Assembly: GCA_947447825.1 (NCBI GenBank)
Contig: CANFLL010000036.1
Location: 1-38,646, forward strand
Source of the DNA: Chitinophagaceae bacterium
Lineage (GTDB): Bacteria > Bacteroidota > Bacteroidia > Chitinophagales > Chitinophagaceae
Direction: 5' to 3'
Length of the DNA: 38,646 bases
Both the position numbers and the translations under genes were made by a program. The notes beneath the pieces are model-generated. The model was given only the letters and a program-made list of their open reading frames with translations, was not told the DNA's origin and ran no database searches. Position 1 is the stretch's first letter. Every line of letters begins with the position of its first letter. Positions 31,124-38,646 of this stretch are shown here, piece by piece.

Positions 31124-31993
31124 ATGAAATTTGTAGACATAACTAATGATATAGCATTCAGGAAAATATTTGGCAATGAAAGCAAGAAAAAAACCTTGAT
31201 TTCGTTCCTAAATGCAGTCATAGAATTTCCAAAGAATGAACAAGTTATAGATGTTGAAATAACCAATCCTTATCAATTGGGTAAACTAAGTGGAGGGAAA
31301 TCGACCATTGTTGATGTTAAGGCAAAGGATGAAAAGGGAAATGTATTCATTGTTGAAATGCAAATTGCCGAATTCAACTTTTTTCACAAAAGGATACTCT
31401 ACTACACTTCGCAAAGCTATGCCTCCCAAATTGACAAAGGTGTTGAATACAGCAGGTTGAGACCAGTCTATTTTATTGGAATCCTTGAGTTCGAAATAGG
31501 ACAGAACCCTAATTATTTCAGCAGACATAAAGTGTTGGACATTGAAACCAAAGAACAGGTGATACAAGATATAGAATTCAACTTTATAGAACTGCCAAAA
31601 TTCAATAAATCGATTGATCAATTGGAAAGCAGCATAGTCCAGTGGACTTATTTTATTAAGAACGCTGAAAACTTGAAGTTGATACCAGAAAGCGTTAAAG
31701 ATGAGGGATTGCAGGAAGCATATATGGAAGCTGACAAGCAAAATTGGACAAAACTAGAGTTAGAGGACTATGAAAGGGCATCAATAAAGGAACAAGACGA
31801 AATAGGTCGGATTGAATTTGCAAAGAAAAAGGCTGAAAAGACAGGGGAAATAAGAGGGGAAATAAGAGGGGAAATAAGAGGAAAAATAAGAGGAAAAATA
31901 GAAGTGGTAAAACAGGCCAAATCAATGAAACTTTCCCTAGTGGATATCGCAAAATTGACAGGGCTTTCAATCGAAGAAATTGAACAGATCTAA
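31124..31993 (+). CDS. Rpn/PDDEXK_2-family nuclease (transposase-like)
   Basis: The 289-aa product begins FVDITNDIAFRKIFGNES, the hallmark of the Rpn/PDDEXK_2 group. The motif STIVDVKAKDEKGNVFIVEM followed by Gln gives the Asp and Glu-x-Gln of the modified PD-(D/E)XK site. Conserved RILYYTSQSYASQI and RPVYFIGIL follow, and the C-terminus KLSLVDIAKLTGLSIEEIEQ is a small HTH-like segment found in such proteins. Characterised Rpn proteins promote RecA-independent recombination or act in phage defence; this copy's role is unknown. Residues ~240-262 are a four-residue repeat (EIRG/KIRG) coded by a 12-bp microsatellite. Confidence 0.9.
   Translation: MKFVDITNDIAFRKIFGNESKKKTLISFLNAVIEFPKNEQVIDVEITNPYQLGKLSGGKSTIVDVKAKDEKGNVFIVEMQIAEFNFFHKRILYYTSQSYASQIDKGVEYSRLRPVYFIGILEFEIGQNPNYFSRHKVLDIETKEQVIQDIEFNFIELPKFNKSIDQLESSIVQWTYFIKNAENLKLIPESVKDEGLQEAYMEADKQNWTKLELEDYERASIKEQDEIGRIEFAKKKAEKTGEIRGEIRGEIRGKIRGKIEVVKQAKSMKLSLVDIAKLTGLSIEEIEQI
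31843..31902 (+). repeat. 12-bp microsatellite inside the PDDEXK_2 gene
   Basis: Five units start at 31843, 31855, 31867, 31879 and 31891: three of aggggaaataag and two of aggaaaaata-type. The period preserves the frame, so slippage would add or remove four residues (GEIR). Confidence 0.92.
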
Positions 31994-32313
31994 TACTTCA
32001 CTTTTATCAAACGCATTGAAAAGTGGGCAACCATACGTGTGTCATTCAACAATTCTAATATCCTTTTAGGAATCTTGTCAAAATAAATTCAGCAATTTCC
32101 ATTTGAATCCAGTGGCTTTTCAATTAATACGTTCGACATATTATTTTCAAGTCACTTAATATCCAAATTGCCATATCACCGACAATAACAACCCAAAAAA
32201 GGGTTAATTTCTTTATTCAAAAAGGGGTGTAAATTAAATGTACCTACATTTGCTTTTCAATCACCTCCCCTTTTTAAACTATCAACAATTATTTTTTACT
32301 GTTAATTCATCAA
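31994..32313 (+). promoter_or_regulatory. Intergenic region with candidate promoter of the second efflux operon
   Basis: This 320-bp stretch has no gene. A small 7-bp hairpin (cactttt/aaaagtg, 31999-32025) follows the nuclease gene. The octamer tacatttg at 32245-32252 fits TAnnTTTG and would start transcription about 60 bp before the ATG at 32314. No operator-like palindrome is evident next to it. Confidence 0.45.
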
Positions 32314-33639
32314 ATGGATAAATGGATAGCCTTTAGTATTTCGATAATTTTATTTATCAGCAACAGTTCAATAGCTCAGCAAACAAACAAAACCAAAGAC
32401 AGCCTTTTGCAAACAGCTACTCTTGAAACCTGCCTCCAATATGCTATGCAACATAAGCCACAAATTCAGCAATCACTACTTGATGAACAGTCCACAGACC
32501 TAGCAATAAAAAGCAAATTGGCCGACTGGTATCCTCAACTAAACTTTGATTACTTTATTCAGAACAACCTTCAATTGCCTACCTCCTATAGTGGTGGTAA
32601 ATATGGGCAATCTGGCACATTGAGTGCCTCTGGAGCTTATTTCTCCGCCACTCAAACACTTTTCAATAAGGATGTACTTTTAGCAAAACGATCTGCTAAT
32701 GATGTGCACAAACAGGCGGAACAAAGCTTGGAGAATAATAGAATATTGATTAAAGTATCTGTCCGTAAAGCCTTTTATGATGTATTACTCAGCCAAAAAC
32801 AAATTGAACTTACAAACGAAACCATTATAAGATTGGAAGCAAGCCTAAGGACTGCCTATTTGCAATATAAAGATGGCATTGTTGACAAAACTGACTATAA
32901 AAGAGCGACCATTTCCTTAAATAATACAAAAGCACAGTTGAAGGCACAGCAACAATTACTGTTATCAAAGGAGGCATACCTGAAAAACACAATGGGTTAT
33001 ATGGCAGACAACCACATATTATTACAATATGATACACTGTTGATGGAAAAAGAAATGGTTTTAGACACTTTGCAAACTATTAATTACAGCAACAGGATAG
33101 AATACAAGCAATTGGAAACTCTAAAGAAGTTGCAACAGTACAATTTAGAATATACAAAAATGAGCTATTATCCTTCGATATCAGCTTATGGCAACTATAA
33201 TTTAAACTTCCTTAATGGCAACTTCTTCAAGCTATATGGGCAGAATTATCCTAATTCATTTGTAGGATTAAAACTTTCGTTGCCTTTGTATCAAGGCAAT
33301 AAAAGAGTTTATCAAAATCATTCTGCCGAGATTGCTATCAAACGTCTAGAGTGGGATTTGTTGCAGTTGCGTTCCAATATTAGTGCACAATATTCTCAAT
33401 CATTAGCAGCATACAAGGCTAATTTATATAACTATTTATCGCTAAAAGATAACTTGCAATTGGCACAAGAAGTTTATGCTACGATACAGCTTCAGTATAA
33501 AGCAGGTTTAAAAAACTATTTGGAAGTGATTACCGCAGAAACAGATTTAAGAACTTCGCAAGAGAGTTTTACCAATGCACTCTATCAGGTATTGGTAGCT
33601 AAAATAGATGTGGCACAAGCACTAGGTATTGATAATTGA
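32314..33639 (+). CDS. TolC-family outer-membrane channel of the second RND pump
   Basis: The 441-aa product has a signal peptide (residues 1-21, ending SIAQ) and two TolC-type repeats. ATLETCLQYAMQHKPQIQQS opens the first, the central motif YKDGIVDKTDYKRA lies in the first helical hairpin, and SFVGLKLSLPLYQGNKR with YKAGLKNYLEVITAETDLRT marks the second. The latter motif is typical of TolC/OprM-type drug-efflux channels. It is first of three same-strand genes (channel, adaptor, pump). Its final Ile-Asp-Asn-stop codons are part of an attgataattgat hairpin repeat. Confidence 0.92.
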   Translation: MDKWIAFSISIILFISNSSIAQQTNKTKDSLLQTATLETCLQYAMQHKPQIQQSLLDEQSTDLAIKSKLADWYPQLNFDYFIQNNLQLPTSYSGGKYGQSGTLSASGAYFSATQTLFNKDVLLAKRSANDVHKQAEQSLENNRILIKVSVRKAFYDVLLSQKQIELTNETIIRLEASLRTAYLQYKDGIVDKTDYKRATISLNNTKAQLKAQQQLLLSKEAYLKNTMGYMADNHILLQYDTLLMEKEMVLDTLQTINYSNRIEYKQLETLKKLQQYNLEYTKMSYYPSISAYGNYNLNFLNGNFFKLYGQNYPNSFVGLKLSLPLYQGNKRVYQNHSAEIAIKRLEWDLLQLRSNISAQYSQSLAAYKANLYNYLSLKDNLQLAQEVYATIQLQYKAGLKNYLEVITAETDLRTSQESFTNALYQVLVAKIDVAQALGIDN

Positions 33640-33686
33640 TTATTATCAATTATCAATTACATATTATCAATTATCAATTTCATATT
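33628..33686. repeat. AT-only hairpin repeat covering the channel stop codon
   Basis: Arms 33628-33640 and 33645-33657 (attgataattgat and its complement) are perfect 13-bp repeats with a 4-nt loop; the TGA stop at 33637-33639 lies in the left arm. A second copy of attatcaattatcaatt follows at 33662-33679. A reading frame open through it (from an ATG at 33636) explains the longer but unlikely start of the next gene. Confidence 0.85.
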
Positions 33687-34790
33687 ATGAGATATTCCAT
33701 TCTTTATTCATTTTTCATCCTCCTTATCTTATTGGAATCCTGTGGTTCAGATAAAAACAAGCAACAAGCAGCTCCCCCACCTCCTTCTGTTGGCGTTTAT
33801 GAGGTACATACGGGTAGTTCTACCTATTATGACTTATTTCCTGCAAATATCATTGCAGTAAATCAGGTGGACATCAGGGCGCAGGTTAATGGCGCAATAA
33901 CAGGCATTTATTTTAAAGAAGGACAAGAAGTAACAAAGGGACAAAAGTTATATTCTATCGATGAGCAGCTATATAGTGCCAATTATCAACAGGCGCAGGC
34001 TAACCTTAATGTGGCTAAAGCAAACCTTGCAAAAGCACAGCAAGATGCAGACAGATATAATGACTTAGCAAAAAATGATGCCATTGCAAAGCAAGTGCTA
34101 GACCATGCAATTGCGGAATTACAATCATCGAAAATGCAATTGAAAGCGGCCGAAGCTGCTGTGAATAGTGTGCAGACAAATGTTCGCTATGCAACCATCA
34201 ATGCGCCGCTTACTGGCACAATCGGAATATCGCAAGTAAAATTAGGTACGGCAGTAACGGCTGGTACGATGATATTGAACACTGTGTCTACAGATAATCC
34301 TATTGCCGTGGACTTTGCAGTAAATGAAAAAGATATTTATCGTTTTACACAGTTACAACAAAAAGGATATAATGCAAAGGATTCTTTGTTTACCATACAA
34401 CTGCCTGATGGCACTATCTATCCTGAAGTAGGAAAGATTTACTTCATGGACAGAGCCGTTGATCCACAAACTGCTACCCTAAAAGTTAGACTTGAATTCG
34501 ACAATAGTAAACACTTACTAAAACCTGGTATGAGCTGCAATGTGCGAATTAAAAACAATGGCAACGTAAATCAATTGCTTGTGCCAATGAAAGCATTAGT
34601 AGAGCAGATGGGCGAATATTTTGTATATGTATTGGGTGATAGTAGTAAAGTATTTCAGAAACGGATTAACACAGGTGCTATCATTAATGATAAAATTGTG
34701 GTGAAAGATGGTTTGGTAGAAAAAGACAAAGTGGTGATTGACGGTGTTCAAAAAATGAAAGAAGGTATTGTTGTTAAACTAACGAAATAA
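33687..34790 (+). CDS. Periplasmic adaptor lipoprotein of the second RND pump (AcrA/MexA type)
   Basis: Starting at ATG 33687 the product has 367 aa and begins with a lipoprotein signal (MRYSILYSFFILLILLESC, Cys19). An in-frame start at 33636 would add 17 residues translated from a repeat and bury the signal, so I reject it. Domains: split lipoyl (VDIRAQVNGAITGIYFKEGQ and ATINAPLTGTIGISQVKLG) around a helical hairpin (~95-165), beta-barrel (NPIAVDFAVNEKDIYRF), and membrane-proximal part (VPMKALVEQMGEYFVYVLGD). It links the HAE1 pump to the channel. Confidence 0.93.
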   Translation: MRYSILYSFFILLILLESCGSDKNKQQAAPPPPSVGVYEVHTGSSTYYDLFPANIIAVNQVDIRAQVNGAITGIYFKEGQEVTKGQKLYSIDEQLYSANYQQAQANLNVAKANLAKAQQDADRYNDLAKNDAIAKQVLDHAIAELQSSKMQLKAAEAAVNSVQTNVRYATINAPLTGTIGISQVKLGTAVTAGTMILNTVSTDNPIAVDFAVNEKDIYRFTQLQQKGYNAKDSLFTIQLPDGTIYPEVGKIYFMDRAVDPQTATLKVRLEFDNSKHLLKPGMSCNVRIKNNGNVNQLLVPMKALVEQMGEYFVYVLGDSSKVFQKRINTGAIINDKIVVKDGLVEKDKVVIDGVQKMKEGIVVKLTK

Positions 34791-34895
34791 GAAAAGCACT
34801 TTAGTTTTAAGTTATGAATTATGAGTAAATTAGCTACCAGCCTTTAATTGTTAGTAAAACTCACTACATTAAACATTAATCATTAATCACCTCCC

Positions 34896-37800
34896 ATGAT
34901 TGCAGATATTTTTATCAGAAGACCTATTACGGCAATCGTTATATCAATAGTAATTGTATTGTTGGGGTCATTGGCAATAACCAACTTGTCTGTTAGCCAA
35001 TACCCAGAAATTACACCACCCACCATTCAGGTAACAGGTAGCTTCACAGGAGCTGATGCACAAACGGTGGAGCAATCAGTAACCACCCCTATTGAGGCAC
35101 AGGTGAATGGAACGCCCGGAATGGATTACCTAACGAGCACGAGTACCAATGATGGACAAACAACCCTGAATGTGGTTCTTAAAGTGGGTACTAACCCAGA
35201 TTTGACTGCGCTTGAAGTGCAAAATAGGGTGAACATTGCTACCCCATCTTTGCCCGATGACGTAAAACGTGTAGGACTAACTACCCGTAAACGTAATCCA
35301 AGTATCCTTTTGTTGGTAGGCGTTTTTTCTCCCAATGGCACGCACAATGTTTCTTTTGTAGATAATTATACCAATATTTTCATTAAAGATGCGTTGTTGC
35401 GTGTGCCGGGCATTGGCGACATATCTAGCCGTGCCGATGATTTTAGTATGCGTATCTGGTTGCAAACAGATAAACTTGCGAGGCTAGGTATTACTTCTAA
35501 TGAAGTATTGGCCGCACTGCAAGAACAAAACATACAGATTGCAGCAGGCTCTGTGGGCGCACCTCCGCAAAATAGTACCCAAGCTTTTGAATACAATGTA
35601 TTAACCAATAGTAGATTAACCACCCCTACACAATTTGAAAATATCATCATTAGAAGCAAGCCCGGCGATGCCAATATTGTTCACCTAAAAGATGTGGCAA
35701 GAGTTCAATTAGGTAAGTTTAGCTATAGAAGTAATTCTTTTGTTGATGGAAAAAGAGCTTCCTATTTAAGAATATATCAAGCCCCAGGTAGTAATGCATT
35801 GGATGTGGCAAAGGGAGTATATGCCACTTTAGAAAACTTAAAGAAATCATTTCCAAAAGATATTGACTACGTAGTTCCTTTTGAAGCCGTTTCTGTGGTA
35901 AAAGTGTCAATAAGTGAAGTGGTAAAAACTTTAATAGAAGCACTCTTGTTGGTTACACTCGTGGTATTCCTTTTTCTACAAAGCTGGAGAGCCACGCTGA
36001 TTCCTGTACTAGCAATACCTGTAGCCATCATTGGAACCTTCATCTTTTTCATCCCTCTTAGTTTCACCATCAATACGCTAACCATGTTTGGTTTTGTATT
36101 GGCAATAGGTATTGTGGTAGATGATGCGATTGTGGTGGTGGAGGCAGTGCAGCATTACATGGATCATGAAGGATTATCTTCAAAAGATGCAACAAGCAAG
36201 GCAATGAAAGATATTTCTGGGCCAGTAATTGCCATTGCCCTCATATTAGCTGCTGTGTTTGTGCCAGTTGGTTTCATCCCAGGAATTGTAGGCCGACTCT
36301 ATCAACAATTTGCTATTACGATTGCAATATCTGTACTCATCTCTGCATTTATAGCCTTATCACTCACCCCAGCATTATGTGCTTTATTCCTAAAACCAAT
36401 GAAATTGACTAAGGAATCGAAGGGCTTGAATAGTTGGTTTTATCAATTTAATAGATGGTTTGCCCGAACAACTTACAGCTATTCCAAAGGGGTACAGGTA
36501 TGTATAAAGCGAACTCCATTGGTTTTGGTAATGCTTGCTTGTGTGTATATCGGCACAGGATTTATGTTTAAAGAAAAGCCTACTGGCTTCATTCCTACCG
36601 AAGATGAGGGAAGAATATTTGTAAACTTCGAAATGCCAGAAGCCACGTCTACCACACAGAGTATTGAATTACTGAACGCCATCATGGATACGCTGAAACA
36701 CACTGAAGGTATTGCGCACTTTGCAGCCTTGGGAGGCATAAACGCCATATCCTTAGCGAGCAAATCTAATAGTGGTGCCATCTTTACTTCACTTACGCCT
36801 TGGGAAGAACGCACTACAAAAGCACTACAATTGGACGGTATTATTGCAACACTTCAAAAAAAGTTTGCCAATATCAAAGGGGCTACCATCATTGTTACCT
36901 CTCCACCTGCTATTCCTGGACTAGGACAAAGTGGTGGTTTTACTTTTGAGTTAGAACAAAAAGAGAGTACAGACAACATTAAACAGTTTGAAAAAGTGAT
37001 GCAAACCTTTATTGCAGAGGCCAATAAACGCCCCGAAATAGGGAAAGCATTTTCTTTCTTCACCGCACGTACACCTGGCTATCAAGTAGATGTAGATAGA
37101 GAAAAATGCAAGAAATTGGGCGTATCATTGAGCGATGTTTACAATACGTTGCAAACTTTTTTAGGCAGTAAATATGTTAATGACATCACTCTTTATGGCA
37201 GAAACTTTAAGGTGATAGCACAGGCTGACACAGTTTTCAGGGGCGACATTCATGCTTTAGATCAATATTATGTGCGTAACCTGCAAGGCACGATGGTGCC
37301 ATTGAGCACATTGATTAGTTATAAATTAACAGAGAACCCTGCACTCATCTCCCACTACAACTTGTTTAGGAGTGCCGAGATAAATGGTTCGGCCAGAGAA
37401 GGATACAGTAGTGGTCAGGCACTTGATGCGCTAAAAGAAGTGGCAGCTAAAGTATTGCCAGCTGGTTACGGTTATGAGTTTGCAGGATTGAGTAGAGAAG
37501 AAATAAATGCTGGCAACAGCACCATACTCATCTTTAGCTTATCTATATTGTTTGTGTTTCTGTTCCTCGCTGCACTCTATGAAAGTTGGTCGGTCCCATT
37601 TTCGGTGTTGCTTGCTGTGCCTATTGGTGCATTTGGGGCAATACTTACGCTTACATTAATACCTACTTTAGCCAATAATATATATGCTCAAATAGGTTTA
37701 GTAACCCTTATTGGTCTGGCTGCTAAGAACGCCATCCTTATCGTAGAATTTGCTAAAGAAAGAGTAGATGGTGGTATAGACATCCATGCCGCCACTATGG

Positions 37801-38063
37801 ATGCTGTTAGGTTACGGCTTCGACCAATCATTATGACTTCATTTGCATTTATTTTGGGCGTTCTACCGCTAGTTTTTGCCACAGGTGCAGGAGCTGTAGC
37901 AAGAAGTACCATTGGTTACACTGTTTTTGGGGGTATGCTTGCTGCTACCCTATTAGCCATCTTTATTGTGCCAGTACTCTTCGTACTAATTTCTAAGATA
38001 GCTTATAGCAAAGAAAAATTGGCTTCTTTAAAAGCAAAAAGAGAAGCATTCATTGATGATTAG
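34896..38063 (+). CDS. Multidrug RND efflux pump, HAE1 family (AcrB-like)
   Basis: The 1,055-aa inner-membrane proton/drug antiporter starts with the signature MIADIFIRRPITAIVISIVI and the family's SVSQYPEITPPTIQVTGSFT. TM4 has the proton-relay Asp pair (LAIGIVVDDAIVVVEAV) and TM10 the conserved Lys (GLAAKNAILIVEFAKE). Length, two large periplasmic loops and twelve TM segments are as usual. The DD pair rather than DFG-IID-E places it in the drug rather than the metal group. It ends GAT GAT TAG followed by TGGTTAG repeat units. Confidence 0.95.
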   Translation: MIADIFIRRPITAIVISIVIVLLGSLAITNLSVSQYPEITPPTIQVTGSFTGADAQTVEQSVTTPIEAQVNGTPGMDYLTSTSTNDGQTTLNVVLKVGTNPDLTALEVQNRVNIATPSLPDDVKRVGLTTRKRNPSILLLVGVFSPNGTHNVSFVDNYTNIFIKDALLRVPGIGDISSRADDFSMRIWLQTDKLARLGITSNEVLAALQEQNIQIAAGSVGAPPQNSTQAFEYNVLTNSRLTTPTQFENIIIRSKPGDANIVHLKDVARVQLGKFSYRSNSFVDGKRASYLRIYQAPGSNALDVAKGVYATLENLKKSFPKDIDYVVPFEAVSVVKVSISEVVKTLIEALLLVTLVVFLFLQSWRATLIPVLAIPVAIIGTFIFFIPLSFTINTLTMFGFVLAIGIVVDDAIVVVEAVQHYMDHEGLSSKDATSKAMKDISGPVIAIALILAAVFVPVGFIPGIVGRLYQQFAITIAISVLISAFIALSLTPALCALFLKPMKLTKESKGLNSWFYQFNRWFARTTYSYSKGVQVCIKRTPLVLVMLACVYIGTGFMFKEKPTGFIPTEDEGRIFVNFEMPEATSTTQSIELLNAIMDTLKHTEGIAHFAALGGINAISLASKSNSGAIFTSLTPWEERTTKALQLDGIIATLQKKFANIKGATIIVTSPPAIPGLGQSGGFTFELEQKESTDNIKQFEKVMQTFIAEANKRPEIGKAFSFFTARTPGYQVDVDREKCKKLGVSLSDVYNTLQTFLGSKYVNDITLYGRNFKVIAQADTVFRGDIHALDQYYVRNLQGTMVPLSTLISYKLTENPALISHYNLFRSAEINGSAREGYSSGQALDALKEVAAKVLPAGYGYEFAGLSREEINAGNSTILIFSLSILFVFLFLAALYESWSVPFSVLLAVPIGAFGAILTLTLIPTLANNIYAQIGLVTLIGLAAKNAILIVEFAKERVDGGIDIHAATMDAVRLRLRPIIMTSFAFILGVLPLVFATGAGAVARSTIGYTVFGGMLAATLLAIFIVPVLFVLISKIAYSKEKLASLKAKREAFIDD

Positions 38064-38107
38064 TGGTTAGTTTGTTAAAGTGGCATGCACTGATACCTAA
38101 TCACTAA
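38060..38107. repeat. Heptamer inverted repeat between convergent genes
   Basis: ttagtggttag (38060-38070) includes the pump's stop codon and faces ctaatcactaa (38097-38107). This is an 11-bp inverted repeat with one mismatch, 3 bp before the LptC-like stop on the other strand. It may serve as a bidirectional terminator. Confidence 0.75.
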
Positions 38108-38110
38108 CAA

Positions 38111-38646
38111 CTAGTAAATGCTATCTGCAATATTTATAAAACTTCTTTTGCCTGTATTTACCCTTCCAATTTTATTGATGGTAAACCATTTAAAGTTTTG
38201 GTCGGCACGTAATCCTTGGCCATAAATTTTTTGTCGTGGACTCTGTTGACTTATTATCACAGGTTTTTCTGTGTAATAAACACCCATAGCTTGATCCCAG
38301 TAAAGTTCTTTGCACCAAAGTGTATCCTTTTTTCTATTAAAAACAATCACACTATCACTCAAAAAAACTTTATTGTCATTTTCTAAGTATCTACCATAGC
38401 TAGCATACAATTGACTTTCTACTGTTGTGGCACTATCGTAAAAGTCAACATGCAATGATTTGGGAAACTCTATTTTGGGTGAGTCAGTTTGATAGCGTAA
38501 CATAAGTGGAGCCGTTAATCTGGCAGAAGTTTTACCGCCATTGGTCATAATGCTTTCAATATTTTTTCCTTCTTCAACACTTACCTTATGTTCGCCCAAA
38601 GCCTTCACCATTTCAATGCTGTTCTCGCAACTACAACAAAATAGTA
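38111..38646 (-). CDS. lptC: LptC-like LPS-export lipoprotein (N-terminus beyond right edge)
   Basis: LptC passes lipopolysaccharide from the LptBFG transporter to LptA in the periplasm. The frame is open to the right edge and reads LFCCSCENSIEMVKALGEHK, so the true start, with a lipoprotein-like signal, lies outside; the internal ATG at 38611 is not the start. The beta-jellyroll pattern is visible (TSARLTAPLMLRYQTDSPKI, EFPKSLHVDFYD, ESQLYASYGRYLENDNKVFL, DTLWCKELYWDQAMGVYYTE, QKIYGQGLRADQNF). This matches Bacteroidota LptC proteins. Confidence 0.85.
   Translation of the reverse strand, partial: LFCCSCENSIEMVKALGEHKVSVEEGKNIESIMTNGGKTSARLTAPLMLRYQTDSPKIEFPKSLHVDFYDSATTVESQLYASYGRYLENDNKVFLSDSVIVFNRKKDTLWCKELYWDQAMGVYYTEKPVIISQQSPRQKIYGQGLRADQNFKWFTINKIGRVNTGKRSFINIADSIY

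Noticed and set aside
33636-33686. Earlier start for the second adaptor gene
   Set aside because: The added 17 residues come from AT repeat DNA and would bury the lipoprotein signal; ATG 33687 fits the family.

Overview
The window looks like chromosomal DNA of an AT-rich Bacteroidota, probably Chitinophagaceae/Sphingobacteriia-like. The signs are a type IX secretion (T9SS) sorting domain, a modular giant adhesin, short lipoprotein signals ending in Cys, promoter elements of the TAnnTTTG type, starts mostly without Shine-Dalgarno sequences, and many small palindromic or tandem repeats between genes. No phage, plasmid, IS, tRNA, rRNA or CRISPR gene was recognised.

Positions 1-11099 (minus strand) are one continuous reading frame of at least 3,699 codons that leaves the left edge. 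It encodes a giant secreted or surface protein: signal peptide, jelly-roll-like N-domain, six Listeria-Bacteroides (InlB/Flg_new) repeats, five Ig/PKD-like domains (the last four in tandem), a split fibronectin III, a long beta-solenoid-like stretch, YDG and MBG domains, two fibronectin III domains, two glycine-rich modules, an IPT/TIG domain and four more InlB repeats. Positions 11100-13019 hold no confident gene but several repeats: a hairpin, a foldable dispersed element and a 42-bp tandem array.

Positions 13020-14381 carry an uncharacterised 322-aa protein and a small two-helix membrane protein. Then comes a minus-strand run (19417 to 14623): a SCO1/SenC copper chaperone, a Fur-family regulator, a GH63-type glucosidase and an exported MsrA. 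Positions 19667-21289 hold small exported proteins, including a lipoprotein/beta-barrel pair that overlaps by 4 bp.

Positions 21450-27232 are a complete CBA-type heavy-metal efflux system (outer-membrane channel, adaptor, HME-family RND pump), ended by a strong terminator. After an 818-bp repeat-rich gap come an NHL-repeat protein with a T9SS tail, two PD-(D/E)XK nuclease-like genes, a small exported protein and a decayed gene fragment. Positions 32314-38063 are a second tripartite pump of the AcrA-AcrB-TolC (HAE1) type. The right edge holds the C-terminal part of an LptC-like lipoprotein on the minus strand.

Functionally the window combines envelope transport (two RND pumps, LptC), metal and redox handling (SCO1, Fur, MsrA, metal RND) and large secreted proteins. 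The most unusual aspect is the repeat landscape. Several repeat families begin exactly at, and even supply, the stop codons of neighbouring genes. One family also lies in frame inside the linker of the T9SS protein. Two palindrome-containing arrays have 42-bp and 41-bp periods, close to four helical turns. A shared 19-nt sequence lies upstream of the two genes for large exported proteins.
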